DNA from: Allodiplogaster sudhausi
Taxonomy: Eukaryota > Nematoda > Chromadorea > Rhabditida > Diplogasteridae
Length of the DNA: 64,000 nt
Direction of reading: 5' to 3'
NCBI GenBank assembly: GCA_945643635.1
Contig: CALZFC010000010.1
Coordinates: forward strand, 2,190,001-2,254,000
In this document: one piece after another, positions 23,370 through 37,514 of the stretch
Position numbering within the stretch: the first letter of the stretch is position 1
Layout: each line of letters opens with the position of its first letter
Notes under the pieces: generated by a model
Told to the model about the DNA's origin: nothing
Databases searched by the model: none
What the model saw: only the letters and a program-made list of their open reading frames with translations
Translations under genes and position numbers: made by a program

Positions 23370-23791
23370 AGAGGCTTCTCTCGGATTCATTCCCCCCTCC
23401 CCGTCCTCTTCCCCTTTCCCTCCCCCCGTTTCTTCCACCTCACATCAAGCCAGTCTACCTCTCTTTTGAATAAAACCTGTTCCGAATATGTTGTATATGC
23501 GAACAGTTTAATTGGCCCGAGAACAGAGAAACATACAGAACTTCCTCAGAATATACAATATCCAGAGAAAAAAGGTTAAAAGGGCAAGCTAAAATCATTG
23601 TGTAAAAAAATTATGAAAGACATGTTTCAAATATTCAAAAAATATAAATAAAATAATCATATTTGTGAGAGAAATGCTTCAAACTTTTGTTTTGTCGAAA
23701 GTTACCTTTTTCTTGTTAGCCGAGCCTAGACATTATTCTGTATTGTTGTCCATGGATACTGTAGCGAGTGTGTTCCAAATCCTTGGCACAC

Positions 23792-23800
23792 TATAAATAG
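23792..23800 (+). promoter_or_regulatory. TATA-like box (TATAAATAG)
   Basis: A clean TATAAATAG is followed by about 130 bases of pyrimidine-rich sequence and then an open segment at 23931. No ATG in frame with that segment is seen between them. Confidence 0.35.
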
Positions 23801-23930
23801 CGATGGCCACGTAGACTTTGGAAAACTTGCTAAGCCGCCGCATTCTTCTACTTCTCTTTGTTTTGTTGTGTTTCTTGTTTACTTTTGACTTTAGCCTTAA
23901 CTCTAACTTTAGTACTTAACCTTAATCCTT

Positions 23931-24038
23931 AAGGCTAAGCCGCTCCTCAAGAAGGCGGCAGCTCCCAAGACACCCTTCGGGTCGCGCCGACCACAAGGCG
24001 CAGACGAGAGGGGTGACGTCATCTCTTCTTATTACAAG
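23931..24038 (+). other. Exon-like open segment, basic, downstream of a TATA box
   Basis: The plus strand reads KAKPLLKKAAAPKTPFGSRR, then DERGDVISSYYK, ending at AAG before a GTTTTG donor. The base composition is exon-like in an AT-rich setting. No start codon or downstream exon was identified, and the Lys/Ala character recalls the 44-residue gene just upstream. It could be an internal exon of that locus or of a separate small gene. Confidence 0.25.
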
Positions 24039-24611
24039 GTTTTGAACTCAAACAAGTTTTATCTTTTTTATATATAGAATATGCTTAAAGATTTACTAAG
24101 TTACATGATAAATATTCCCTCAGCTATATATTTTTTTTTAAATGTGTACTTTGGATTTTTATTACCTTTTGTAAAAAAAAAGCTATATTTGAGATGCAAT
24201 TTTTAAAAGAAGAATCACCTAATGCGCATAGTTCCTTCGCCAAAGTATTAGTATTATATTTAAATTGATGCTCTATTTACCCGTGAGAACCGTTCGTATG
24301 TCTGAATTCAGACCAAACTCATTGCTCTAACAGTGTACGTTATCAGTAGCTGCTCTACCTATTGTTTTCCATTTTATCCTTTTGCCTTTGCCTTTGCAAT
24401 ATTTCCGCTTCGTTATTCTTGCAAGAGAAGAAAAACAAACTATCATTACCTTTTTCCTTTTTTTCACCATCTCCTTTTGTCATACTTGGCTTCCATGAAA
24501 GTAACGTTTTGCTTCTCCTTTTATACTTCCTGTCTTCCTCTTTTGATGACCTCTCTTGTCTTCTCTTTTAGTATTCGTCATTTATTTTTTCTCTCTCTAA
24601 AGTTCTGCGCC

Positions 24612-24686
<75 letters not shown>

Positions 24687-27600
24687 CTTTTTTAAATGGC
24701 CCGCAGTGGGCGTGTTTCAATTGCTCCGCCCTCACGTATACGCCCTCTCGATGGCTTCTTGCGTCGACTGTGGCTCGAATGGTTGTGGAGCTTTTGGGCT
24801 GAGAGAGTGAGAGAAAGAGTGAATGAAGCAGAGAGAGAGAGAGTGAGAAGGCTAGGGTGGAATACAGAGAGAGAGAGAGGGTGGAAGAGAGAGAAAGAGG
24901 GTGAAAGAGAAATAGAGCGAGAGAGAGAGAGAGAGAGCCCGAGAAGTGCAGCACACTAAGCGTCCTCCTGTTCAAAAGCGAGAGCACCAGACGGCGAGAC
25001 GCATCTCTCGAGCCATGGAAAGATGCTACATGTGTGAAGAGAGAAGCAGAACGCGAATATCCTTTCGTCCTCCTGTCCCCCTATCTCCTCCCTTTCTCTC
25101 TCTCTCACACTCTTGCTGTCTCTCTTACTCTCGCTTTCTCTCTCTTTCTCTCACTCTCTGTCTCAATCGCTCTCTCTCTCTCTCAATCTCTGCTCTCTTC
25201 GTCTCCCTCTATCTCTCTCTGTCTCATTCTCTGCGCTCACTCGCTCTCTCTCACTCTCTCACATTCCTAAACAGTGACTCGTTCCTCTGCTCCATCGCTA
25301 TGCCCCTTTTTTCCTCACATTTCTGCCCGCTCTTCTCCGCACCAGAGGGGATACGAACGAGAACGGGGTCGCGAAGTGGACAACAGGGAGAGAGAGAGAG
25401 AGGGAGAGACAGAGAGAGAGAGAGAAAGAGCAGCGAGAGAGAAAGAGCAGCAGAGAGACGAGGTTCGAAGAGAGAGACAGGCACAGAGAGGGAGTGAGAG
25501 AGCAGAGAGTGTGCCAGAGAAAGAGAGAGAAAGGATGCAAGAAATGCTGCAGTTTCTCCTCTCCTGTGAGGCGAACAGAGCTTGTTTTCACAACGCTTTT
25601 TTCTTCTTCTTATTCTGCCTTGATCACCGACTAATTTAGATTTGCGCATGTTTTTTTTTGTTATTTTTTTTAAATATGTTTCTCTGCTTCTATCTATGCT
25701 TCATCTATTTCTCTTCCTCTCTCTCTCTCTCTCCTTTTATCTCTTCCCTCTCTCTCTCCGTTTATCTCTCTCTCTCTCTCTCTCGCTGCCTCCCTCTCTG
25801 CCTCATCTATTTCTCCTCTATCTCTCCCTCTCTCTCGCTCTCTTTCTCTCTCTCTCTCTCTCTTGTTGACCACTTGCAATTAACGACTCTTGAACTTCAC
25901 ATTGTATCACGTGCCATGTGTTGCATGGACTTTTATGGTTACGCAACGTTGCCTACCATTACTCACCGTCGCGTTGCTTAGGGCTCTGTGTTGAGAGATC
26001 ACAGCATCCTTGGCCTGTGACTCTCTCTATCTCTCTCTCACTCTCTCGCTCGCTCTCTCTCTCTCGCTCTCTCTCCTATTCTCTCTGACACGTACTCTCT
26101 CTCTCTCTCTCCCACCCCGTGCTAGGTTTTCCTCCAACGTGGCACTTTTGCGCTGGCACACACGAAGTGAGGAAAATGTTGTTTACCATACCCCTTTGGG
26201 AATTATTCCAGGAAAGTGCCCCACCCCAAACGGTGTGGTTTTCCTTCTTCTAGTATTTACTGCTTCTGACTGTTCAAAATATATAGAATGTTCACGAGTT
26301 AAACTATGGTTAAAACCATTTGTTTTTACGGTTTGACAGAGTTTTCTCTCTCTCTGGGTGGCCTCTGCATAGCAGCATGGATTTTGGAGCTTTATCGCGT
26401 AGTGGTCATTTCTAATTACACTTTTTGATATTTCCATAATAAGTTCTGTCGTCGCTGACCAGCCGAGAATTTAGCTAAAATATCAGACATGCATTTTTCT
26501 TCCTTTAAAGAAGTAGATGTTTAATATTGATCTCCCTGAACGATCGTTCCCCCTTTTATTCATGTCGCATGACTGTTTTTGGCATATGTCCGTCACAAGC
26601 GGATTATAAAATAACTGGCGACAGAGAGCGAGAATACATATATAAAGAAAGAGAGAGAGAGAGAGAGATTGGAATATTGAGCGTAAGTAAAATGAAAGCG
26701 TACCGGGCAGTAACTCAACGGTCCTACCATAGTATATCATGAATATCATGAATATATGCGTAGGTTAGAGAAAAATAGAATGATGTATATATTTTAATAT
26801 ATACATCATTTAAAAAGGCAAGATAGTGGAAACTTTCAACACAAGACTCGTGGACCTGTGGATTTCACTGGCTGCTCGACTAGATTAGCCTCCTTTTCCG
26901 TTGGTATTTCGGATTAGTGAAAATAGTGTTTTCTGCTGAACTTCGATTATGCTTGTTGTAATGTTCATTTTGAACTGATGGTCGAATTGCTTTTGTTTCT
27001 CGTTTTCCATAGACATTCTGCTTGGCGCGTTGGGACGAGAGAGAGAGAAAGATGGAGAGAGAGAAGAGAAAGAGAGAGCAGAGATAGAGAGAAGAGAAAG
27101 AGAGAGCGAGAGAGCAGAGATAGAGAAAAGAGAAAGAGAGAGCGAGAGAGCAGAGATAGAGAGAAGAGAAAGAGAGAGCGAGAGAGCAGAGATAGAGAGA
27201 AGAGAAAGAGAGAGCGAGAGAGCAGAGATAGAGAGAAGAGATAAATGGCCAAGAGAGAATATCCAGACTGACTAGCTTGGCTAACATGCTTGCGGCTAGT
27301 CGTCGTGTTGTGATTTGCTGTCATTCTGCTAAGTGGGACCATCTTTATTGTTAGCGCGTGCTTCTCTCTCTCTCTCTCTCCTCTCTCTTTCTCTCTCTCG
27401 CATTTTCTCTCTCTCTCTCTAATTCTCTCTAGGATATCAGCTCTAGGTACCAAAAAACAAAACGATGCGAACGATAATGAGGAATAAGGTAGAGAGAGAG
27501 AGAATGAGGAAGAGAGAGAGAGAGAGAATGAGGAAAAGAGAGAGAGAGAATGAGGAAGAGAGAGAGAGAGAGTGTGGTACAGGGAATCAGAGAGAAAGTC

Positions 27601-29164
27601 CATTCTTTCATGACTATTGCATGGCTGTGCATAGTATGAGCATGTGAGCAAGATGAAGAGAGGCCGAGGGCCCACCAGCGAGTTCGGCTGGAGTACCTTG
27701 CGCCAGTGGTCGGGCCGGTGCTGGTGAAGTAGGACAAGGATGGAAGGGGGTGGGCAAGGCGGTGAGATACGGAGAGAGAGAGTGAGAGAGGAGACAAGCG
27801 AAGGAAGGGTTGGTGAGAGAGAGAGAGAGAGAGAAAGGAGCGATGGATCGGAGAAATGGGCTCTAGAGAGAAAGAAATAGAGAAGGGGCGGGGAGCAGAG
27901 AGAGGAGAGAATGGTAGAAAGATCAGGGCTGACAAGACTAACAATAAGAGAGGCGGTGCTAGGCAGAGCCAGCGATTCGGTGAATAAGAAAGGGAAGGGA
28001 GGGAGAGGGGGGAGGAGAGGGAGAAGAAGAGAAAGGTTTGCTACGCGGCCAACGGGAAGTAGGAAAGATAAGTCGAACTTGTGTCATGACCCCCCATCTC
28101 GCGATTTCTGATGTGTCTCCTTTTTTTAAAAATAGTTTTATTGGAGTGGCTTTTGTGGAACCTGATACGAATGATATAGTTTCCATTTGCTCAGGCTTGT
28201 CCCCGAGATCATTCTCACATTATTCCTTTTCTTATCTCTCTCTCTCTTTCTCTCTCTCTCTCAATTTCGCTCTCTCGATATTTATTGGTGTATCGTATCG
28301 CTTTATTTCGCATCTCTCTCTCTCTCTCTCTCTCCGAATGTTCTCTCATCCCATTACATCTTGCTCGTTTATATCATGTCCCACATCCCCGCGCTCTATT
28401 CAATTAGATATCAAGTCTACGAGATCTAAGTGGTGTTGCTTTCTTCGCGTGGTCCACTTTCTATTTGCTGTTTTGTACTCTCTTTTTCTCACTCTCTCAC
28501 TCTCTCTCTTGCTCTCTCTCTCTCTCTCGCGCTCTCTTTGCTCTTTATCCCTATCTTTAGCGCTCTAGTTCTCTTGCTCTCTTCTCTCTCTCTCTCTCTC
28601 TCTCTCTTCCTCTTCTTCCTCTCTCTCGTTTTCACAAGCGATATATTTCCTTCTCCCTCTGGTATTAGACACGCATATCACATTCATTCCACCTGCATTC
28701 ATTGCAGCCAATCAATTTCACTCCCTCTAATATAAAACTAACGGAGACAGAAAACATGCATTGTGTGGTAGAATCCATTGAATGCTCTGAAAAAGAGAGA
28801 GAGCCCATCAGTCCATCTATATGTATTACCAAACCAGTATGCTCATTGTGTTCATATTCGTTATTCCCCCGAAATCCAAATCCGTTATTCCCTAGATCCT
28901 TTCCGTAATTTGGTGAAAATTCCAATTTTTTCCACACTAGAAATGACTGCTCACCTCGAGAGGCTTGAAAAAAGTGCACGTTTCGATTGCGTGATTGGAC
29001 TTTGTTATAAACATGAGCATTTGGGTATGCGCTGTGTACTCACCTGCTCGCCGTCTGGTTCTCTCTCTCACACACACACTCTCTCTCTCTCTCTCTCTTG
29101 TTCTCTCCCTTTCTTTCTATCTCTCTTAATCTCTCTCTCTCTCTCTCTCCATCTGCTGATTCAG
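24039..29164. other. Microsatellite-rich intergenic region, no gene seen
   Basis: CT tracts (about 24615-24690, 25080-25265, 25710-25865, 26020-26115, 28230-28640, 29060-29160) alternate with GA tracts (24800-24945, 25385-25530, 27480-27590, 27770-27910). Some unique sequence between them (24300-24560, 26120-26470, 27660-27760, 28650-29040) showed no consistent exon structure. It precedes the CREB3-like gene and probably holds that gene's upstream region. Confidence 0.45.
27030..27245. repeat. GA minisatellite with a unit of about 36 bases
   Basis: About five copies of a unit containing gcagagatagaga and gaagagaaagagagagcg follow each other with very little variation. This explains the repetitive RERESERAEIE frames. 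Confidence 0.9.
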
Positions 29165-29264
29165 GGTACCCCACGACAAGGCCCGCCGGGCCCCGCAGTA
29201 GCAAACCAGCAAGAATCCCCCACCGAGTCACAATCTTCATTCCAGCGAAGAATAAAGAAAAGCC

Positions 29265-32200
29265 ATGGATCTCGACATCAACCTCGACCAGTATCCAATG
29301 CTATCAGGTGAATTTCTGTCACTTTTCAAATCAATATTTTCCCGCTTAAAAATCTGATGTATTTCATATGATTATTGGCTGTTATTAAGGTTTTATCTCT
29401 TGTAACATAAAAAAAATATATATAATGGATTTTTAATGATTAGAAATGAATGTTTTCATACTTCAATTTTCTGGAATCACTTTATTTTTCGAGGTTCCCC
29501 GTTGCTCTAACCCCCCCCCCCCATTTTGGTAGCGCTAAACCTTTTCTGTGTCCCAAATTTCACTTTTTTTTGCCCCAAAATATTTTCGTGTCCCTAATTT
29601 ACTTTTTTTTGCCCCTAATTATTTTCTGTCCTTAAATTTACTTTTTTTTGCCCCAAATTATTTTCTGTCCCAAATTTTACTTTTTTTTGCCACAAAAATT
29701 TTCGCACTCATTTTTTGTCCTTTTTGCTGTCAATATTATAAATGATATTAAATTGGTCTCAATTTGCTGTGCTAGAATGTATGTTGGTGCTCCTATAGGT
29801 GTTACGATGGAAGAAGACGGCCTGTCTTCCTTGTTTCCAACGTCCAGTTCTGCTGATCATGATGAGCGGTATTCTGCTTCTTCATCCCACTACGACTCAA
29901 GCAACCCGTTTTCGGACGAGGATAGCGACTTGCGCGATGAGACTCGTTCATCCAAACGTCGAGGTTCACGTTGTTTGTTGTTGTAATTAGCATAGTAGTA
30001 GCCTACATGAGTCTCGCCCATTTCATAATGCATAGTCCAACCGGCTAGTTCATTTCACTTCATCCACTGTCTCCCAAATTGACCTCTCTTGCACCTCTTC
30101 TCGTCTCACACGTCTATTCCCTCCTCAGGAAAACAAATCGAGTATACGACTTGGCGCAGCTTTGCGAACTACGACGCATTCAGCAAGTTTTGGAGTGAAG
30201 AGAAGCGTAATTGGCGCTTTCGTCTTGAGCGTAGCACAAAGCGAGGAGAAATTCAAGAGTGGTTAGCTTTGAAGCTTAATGCGTAACCGAACTAATAAAT
30301 CTGTGAATATTTAGGCACTGCGAGTACCGCCGTATGAAAGGCTATCGCTGCGAAAAGGTGCTTCGCCTCGTGTGCCCGGATGATGACGACACACTGCTCT
30401 TGGAAGTTTCTACCGGCGAACATGACCATCACCCAATTGACGTACACAAGGCCTCTGCCCTTACAAACGAAGTCAAGGAATTCGTTAGAAGACAAATCTC
30501 GTTGGGTGTGACGCCCGGAAGGATTCACGTCCTCCTAAGTGTAAGTTGCAATTATAATGGTGTGGTAGATGTAGTTCTGTTCATTATTGCAGCAAATAGA
30601 GCTAGCGAAGCTTCCTACTCTGAATCAGATTCAGAACCTTGTATTCCGGTTCACAGAGAAGAGAAAGACGGCTTTCACGGACGAAGACCTACGTAACTAT
30701 TGTCAACAGAACGAAGCTATCCCTGTTGATGATCCCGACAAGCCCTATGTTGTGGGCTGGGACTACGTTGACAACGACGACTTCTTCATTTTGTGGTCAA
30801 CAACGAAGCTCCTTGAGCGCCAATAGGGAACAGACTACCTTCAGGTTGACTCTCAGAATCTCTTTTTCGCTTAAGAAAACTACAGATATAAATTCAGGCT
30901 GATGCCACGTACTGCTTGATGTGGCTAGCATATCCGGTGCAGATATTCGGCACTTCCGATGGCAATCATCACTTCACGATGACAATGATGGCCGTCGGCC
31001 CTTCTGAAAACACAAGATTTTACGAGAAGGTCTTCAACTGCCTACGTATGCTTGGGTACATTCCGCAGTACATCATGGCCGACGGTAGTCGAAGCGTCAC
31101 GGCTGCGCAGCAGATTGTCTTTCCGGAATCAGTTCGTTACAGAGAGAGAGAGAGAGAGAGAGAGGGAGGGAGGGAGAGAGAGAGAGAGGAGTTCTTTGAC
31201 TAGGTTCGGCTTATGTGCTACGCTCACGTCCATCGAAGAGTGAAGGTTAACCTTCCAAAGGCCTACCCACTTGCCGTTCGCAGTCGAATCCTCGGCGACA
31301 TCGAAATCCTACGTCGTTGCCGGTCACAAGAGGAGTTTGTCGCGGGTTAGCTAACCACTTCACTATTGTTTGAAATAGCAGGGCCGCTATTTTAGCTGCC
31401 AAGCTAATGCTCGCGTCGTGGCCAGCTCCTACATCAAAATTCAAAAAGTATATGCTGGATACTTGGATTAATGGATCTGAGAATCTTTGGTTTGATGGTG
31501 CCAGTCCATACATTGTCAACAACAACGGCCTCGAAAGCTGCAACAAGCAGATAAAGGAGAAGCACACTCTGCGTAAGAGGCTCGAGTTCTCTGTCTTTCT
31601 AAAGAGGGCTGAAGAGGCAGTCAGCTATCGGTCAAAAGCTATGAGGGTACGCTCTTTTGAAATCCTGGAAACATCAAAATTACGTATTAATTACGGCTGC
31701 TTACCATTAGGTAACTCCGGAGCTTCCTACCGACTACGAGATTGCTCCCCATCAGTTCAAGGCTGCTTATCAGATGATCTCCGGGCCCGATTCTCCAAAC
31801 TGCACAACGGCCCGGTTCCCAGTGTCTGGCGAGATCTGCTTCGTCATGGCCACGAGCAACAATTGCAATGCATCGAAGGACGAGCTGTTGGCGGGCTTGC
31901 AGGAGTCCTTTGAACAGGCATCGTCATGGGAAGACTTCAAGAGGCGCCGGTACTTGGTATGCATATCTCATGTTTCCATTATCGGCATTAAGTTATTCAA
32001 TTTAGGTTAACGTTGTAAAGGAGTCCGCGCTCAGTCCTACTCATTTCGTCTGCTCCTGCCACTACGGGTCTGGAAAGAACGCCTGCATGCATTCAGTCGC
32101 TGTGATGTGCGCGCCAGGAACTGCACTCCGCCAGTACCCTCCGGACGCGCGCGCTGCTCCCCTTGTTCATGTATCGAAGAAAAGGGGTCGTCCCAAAAAG

Positions 32201-33940
32201 TCCGCGTCACAGACTCAGCTGGCAGTAGGTGGTCGTCCTGCCAATGCTCCCAAGCAAAATCGCCACGCGGCTAATTGAGATTTTATGACATTTACGGCTC
32301 AATTGTTTTGTTAACTCATCATCTGATTGTGAGTTTCAGTTCTGTAACTGCTAAGTTAAATAATGTTTCAATGGTTTATTTCAATGAAGGCGATAAAATT
32401 AAAATCCGACTACTTATGTTAAATCGTTAGAGATTATGATCGAAAAATATTAAATTTGGGTCAAACAGAAATTTGTGGCAAAAAAAAGTAAAATTAGGGA
32501 CAGAAAATAATTTGGGGCAAAAAAAAGTAAATTTAAGGACAGAAAATAATTAGGGGCAAAAAAAAGTAAATTAGGGACACGAAAATATTTTGGGGCAAAA
32601 AAAAAGTGAAATTTGGGACAAAAAAAAGGTGCTCGCTTTTGGTAGACCCACGGAGCACCCCCTTGTTTTCGTATTTTAAATTTCGCGCCAAAATGCCGAC
32701 ATATATACTTCAGGCGCCGACGACCCGTACATGTGCCACAGTGTGGAGCAGTTCGACGCGATCCTCGACATGAACGGGCCACTCTTTGCCGCCACCGGCA
32801 ACGGCGTGCCCGGAGCACATCCCGAAGACGCCTTCTGTGACACGCTCATTACGCAGGTGAGGGGGGGGGGTCTTGTGGGGAAAGTTTGTTCGATCTACTC
32901 ATGGTAGTCAGGCTGATCTATCGTATGGAAGTGGATGAACTATTTTGATTTCGGTTTAAAATTTTCGGCAATTTAGGTTTTCAGAGTTCTCTTTGAAAAA
33001 AAAACATTAAGAAATACAATTTATTATACTAATATATCGCTTTCTCCCTCTGTCGCTCTCGCTCCCTCTCTTCTCACTCTCTCTCTCTCTTCTCTCTCTC
33101 TCGCTTATCTCTCTCTCGCTTATCTCTCTCTCCCTCTCTCTCTTCTCTCTCTCTCTCTCTCCATAAATAAATTTGCCACACAGATTGATGACATGGAGCA
33201 TGACGAGCTGATCGCTGCCGCCATGGAAGATGACCACGACTACGCCGTTGTCTCGTCTCCAGGCTCATCCGAGAGATCCTCGGCCATTTCATCCTCAGCC
33301 TGCTCCTCTGCGTCTCCTTCAGCGCTCTCGGAATGTGAGTGTTTTCTCCGAGTTTAAAGTTCAAAGTTTCTTTTTAATAGTATCGTTTCCTAATACTAAA
33401 ATGTGACGCAGAAAAGTATGTTTTTTCCATTATGGCATCCAGAAGGGCATAATGCCTAATAATTGGTAAGAAAGAGATGATTTATTTGTGCGCGCTGCCC
33501 GAAGTTGTTCCTTGCATGGGTTCTTTTTAATAAGGTTACGATTACTTCGGTTTCATCAATGTGGTTTTTTCTCCTTGCAATTTATGGTGAAAAAGAAATG
33601 TAATATGGCTTGAACGAACGCTTGCCTCTAGTTCAGCTTATCTATTACACGCGATGAATCGTGAGGGAACTAGTGTTTCAAGTAGGCTAGAGATAAAGGA
33701 GCGAGAGAGGCAGAGAGAGCGAGAGACGCAGAGAAAAGGGCTGATTATGAATGAAGGCAGCGATCGCGATCAGATTTTGGTTGTCTGTTTCTCTGTCTTC
33801 TGCTTATTCTCTCTCTCTCTCTCTTGCTCTCTTTCTCTCTTGCTCTCTCTCTCTCCCTCCCCCTCTCTCTCCCTCCCCCCTCTCTCTCTTCCTTCTCTCT
33901 CTCTCACTCTTATCTCTCACTCTCTCTCACTCTCTCCCTC

Positions 33941-33988
<48 letters not shown>

Positions 33989-36447
33989 GACCTAGCATTG
34001 TACTATTAGATTGTGCACTCTTTCCTGTTACTGAAGACTAACTGTTGCTTGTCTCCAAGCCGAGCCATGGGCACATGTCCATCATACGTGGAAATGCAAT
34101 GATAAGGGCATAGAAGTTGCACTTTTCTCTCTTTCTCTGTCCTCTCACCTCTCTCTCTCTCTCTCTTTCTCTTCCTCTCTATCTCTCTCTCTCTGTCCTT
34201 TCAGTCCCATCCCAATGGTTCCTAGATTGCGTCGCCAACGTCTGCGCGTCATTTACAGCTTGAACGTCGCTCAATAGTTTCACTCTTTCTCTGCCCTCTC
34301 ACTCTTTCATTCATCTCTCTCTCTCTCTCCTCTCTCTCTCCTCTCTCCACTGCTCTCTCTCTCTCTCTCCTTCTCTCTCTCTGTATCTTCGTCTTTCCTG
34401 CTGTCATCTCCAGAATCTTCCGCAACACGGGCTACCCTTTTTTAGTAGAATTGTGAAGCAGCAAAAAGGGCTCGAAAAGACGAAAAAATGCTCCAGACTC
34501 GACATAAGGGTGGGACAGGAGCGATAGAGAGAGGGAGAGAGAGAGAGAAAAAGAAAGAAAGAGGGAGCGAAGGGATGAGAGAGACAGTCAGAGAGAGAAT
34601 TAGAGAAATAGAGATCGTCAAGGAAACAAAGAATATGGACTGTTTGCCTTTTGTAATGGCGACAATGCTAGAAGAGCGAACGCTCTGGAGCTTCTACAAG
34701 GAACCAATTCTTTCTCTTTCAATCTCTGCTTTTTCTTTCTCTTCTATTCACTATCAGGCTTTCTCTCTCTGTATCTCTTTCTCTCTCTCTACCTCTCTCT
34801 CTCTCTCTCGCTCTTTTTTTATTCAAGTGATTTGCAAAAATTTCCACGTCTGATCCATATTCCTACTTTCCTAGTCCTGCTTCTCTTTTATTGCTATTCT
34901 TCTAGCTTTGCAACAATATTGCCAATCGAATAAGCGGCTTGAATACATGTTAAGCAAATGAATCGAAAAAGGAAAGTTCTGCACTTGTTCCCTCTCTACT
35001 TCTCTCTCTCTCTTTCTGTCTCTCTCTCTCTCTCTCTCTCTATTTCTCGTTTCTCTCTCTCCCTGCCATTTTTCAGCTTGAAAACGTGGCGGTGAAAAAG
35101 GACCGCCAATGATGGAGCGATTGGTTGATACAACTGGGTGAAGAGGCATGGAGTACGGATTGGAGAGTGGAGAGAGCGAATGAAGAGAGAGAGAGAAAGA
35201 AAGAGAGAGAGAGAGTGAGAGAACGAGAAAGAGAGAGAGTTGAAAAGAATTTATTACGAGAATGTGACTAATCTTGAAATAATGATGCGAAACAACGGCA
35301 AATTTGACGAACTGAAATCTGCCCCGTTTCACTGAACGCCAAATGTAATAGAGAAAAAGAGAAACTTGAATTATTTGGCATCGCGTAATTAATGCACCCA
35401 ATTTGTCTTGCGGAAAACATAAATGAAAAATAGCCAGTTGAATTTCTGGTTGGGGGATAAGAAGGGAAACGCCACGAGACCACAGAAAGATATGTATATA
35501 ATAGATGACGTTTTCTATATGGTTAAAGAAAAATTGCATTAAAAAAAAAGTTGTGAGTACATGCTGAAATATTGCTGTAGTGTGGCAGTCCACGGGCCAT
35601 AAGAATATGATGAATGGGTACCTTTTTGAGGAACAAAGTTATATATTATATAAAAGAATAGTCTTACTGTAAGTTATTTCTGTTTTACGATAAGGAAACA
35701 AAGAAATGATCATATCAAATATCGGCATAATTTCAGCCTACCCTCATGAGAATCACTCTAGCACTTCCTCGTCGGACACACTCTACAACTACAGTGCGCA
35801 ACAGCAGATGGAGCACCCGCAGGGTCCCACGCGGAACAGGTGAGGAATGACTGCGGTAGATCTGAGCACTCGCCACGTTGAGTACAGTAATCTTTAGCAG
35901 CAATGTCCCATGTTCAAGTCTTTATTTCAGTTATTTTGGAATTTTGACAATAACAAACATGGGTGTTTTTTAACTGGATTGTATATTTTCTGATTGATTC
36001 AATCAATAGTTTTTCGAACATTTTTTTTTAAGTAACATAGGAAAAAAAATGTTATATAAAAAATTAGAATAAAAATAAAAATGATATTTCAGCTTCACTC
36101 GAAATACGCCAAGCGCAACGGCGCCCTACAGACGCGTTGCAGCAACAAGAGGCTTTGTCCGATTCAGTCAGTAGCTTTTTAAAGATTTAATTAATTAATT
36201 AATTAATTAATTTATTTATTATTAATTTTTGAAGTTGCTTAGTTGTGTTAAGCAGTATAGCTGAAGAAGTTTGAGAGAGAGAGAGAGAGAGAAATGCTGC
36301 CCTTAGCTTCCATTTCTTGCGTCCCCGTGGCTTCTGTCTGACTTGAGCTGTCTTGTTATTTTTTGATTAATGCTATTTATGAGAGTTTACTCTATAATAT
36401 CTCTCGCTCTCTTTCTCTCTCACTCTCTCTCTCTCTCTGTATCTCTC

Positions 36448-36487
<40 letters not shown>

Positions 36488-37134
36488 TATCCTATTCTCA
36501 ACTAATTCTATGCTTTTCATTCCCATGATATATGCTTCTTCCTCTTTCACTCCTCTCTTTCCCTTTCGAAGGCTTCTTCTTTAACTTTTGTTTTGCAATG
36601 ATATTCATTTGCGTTTCTCTTTCTATCCCCTCTTCCTTTTGTGAAAAGGTCTTCCTTCCTTTTTCGGCTGCTTCCAGGGGTCATTCTGCCCTAGAGCCCA
36701 GCGAACGGCTTTAGGGCAAGGAGCAAGAAAACTTGAACAGGGCTAAGGTGATCTTGTTTCTATAAGACGACATAGTGCCTGTCTAACGATTGAATTTGTG
36801 CCAAAATTTTCATGTTCTGGGAAATTTCTTGCCGTTGTTGAGTGGTCGAGCTTGAGTTGGTTTTTGTTTCTTTACGTTTTTTTTACTCTCTCTTTTCCTC
36901 TCTCTCTCTCTTTGCTTCTCTCTCTCTCTCTTTTCTTATCTCTCTCTCTTTTCTTCTCTCTCTCTCCCTCTCTATCTCTCCCCCTCAGTTTAGCGCAAAA
37001 CGTAATTTATATTTGTTGTGGTAGCCTCATCTATTTACGGTCACTTTCGAATGCCACTGTTGGAGATGTGGTGAGTCTACGTCATTAGAGTGGGCGGTGA
37101 GAGAGAAAGATAGAGAGAGAGAGAGAGAAGGGAA

Positions 37135-37167
<33 letters not shown>

Positions 37168-37463
37168 GAGAGAAAGCAAGAGAGAAGGAGAAAAAGAAGC
37201 ATAGACTAGCTCGCGGCGGCTTCATGGCTGCCCCCCCCCCCTTTTCACTACACTCCTCGGGGATGACGAAGGAAGGGAGAGAGTATAAGATATTTTATTA
37301 GCCCCCTGGCGAAGAAGTCCTTGAGGGGAAATTATTGATTGCTGAATAATTTCTTTCCGAGAAACATTTATTGATTGATCTCCTATAGAACAGAGCGCCA
37401 AAGCTCAAGTTTCTCGAAGCTTAACTGATTAAACGAGAGCCAATTTAGAGATGTTCCTGACAA

Positions 37464-37514
<51 letters not shown>

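Noticed and set aside
34871..35593. 240-residue minus-strand frame in CREB3-like intron 3
   Set aside because: Half is microsatellite-encoded; the remainder has no recognisable domain or splice support.
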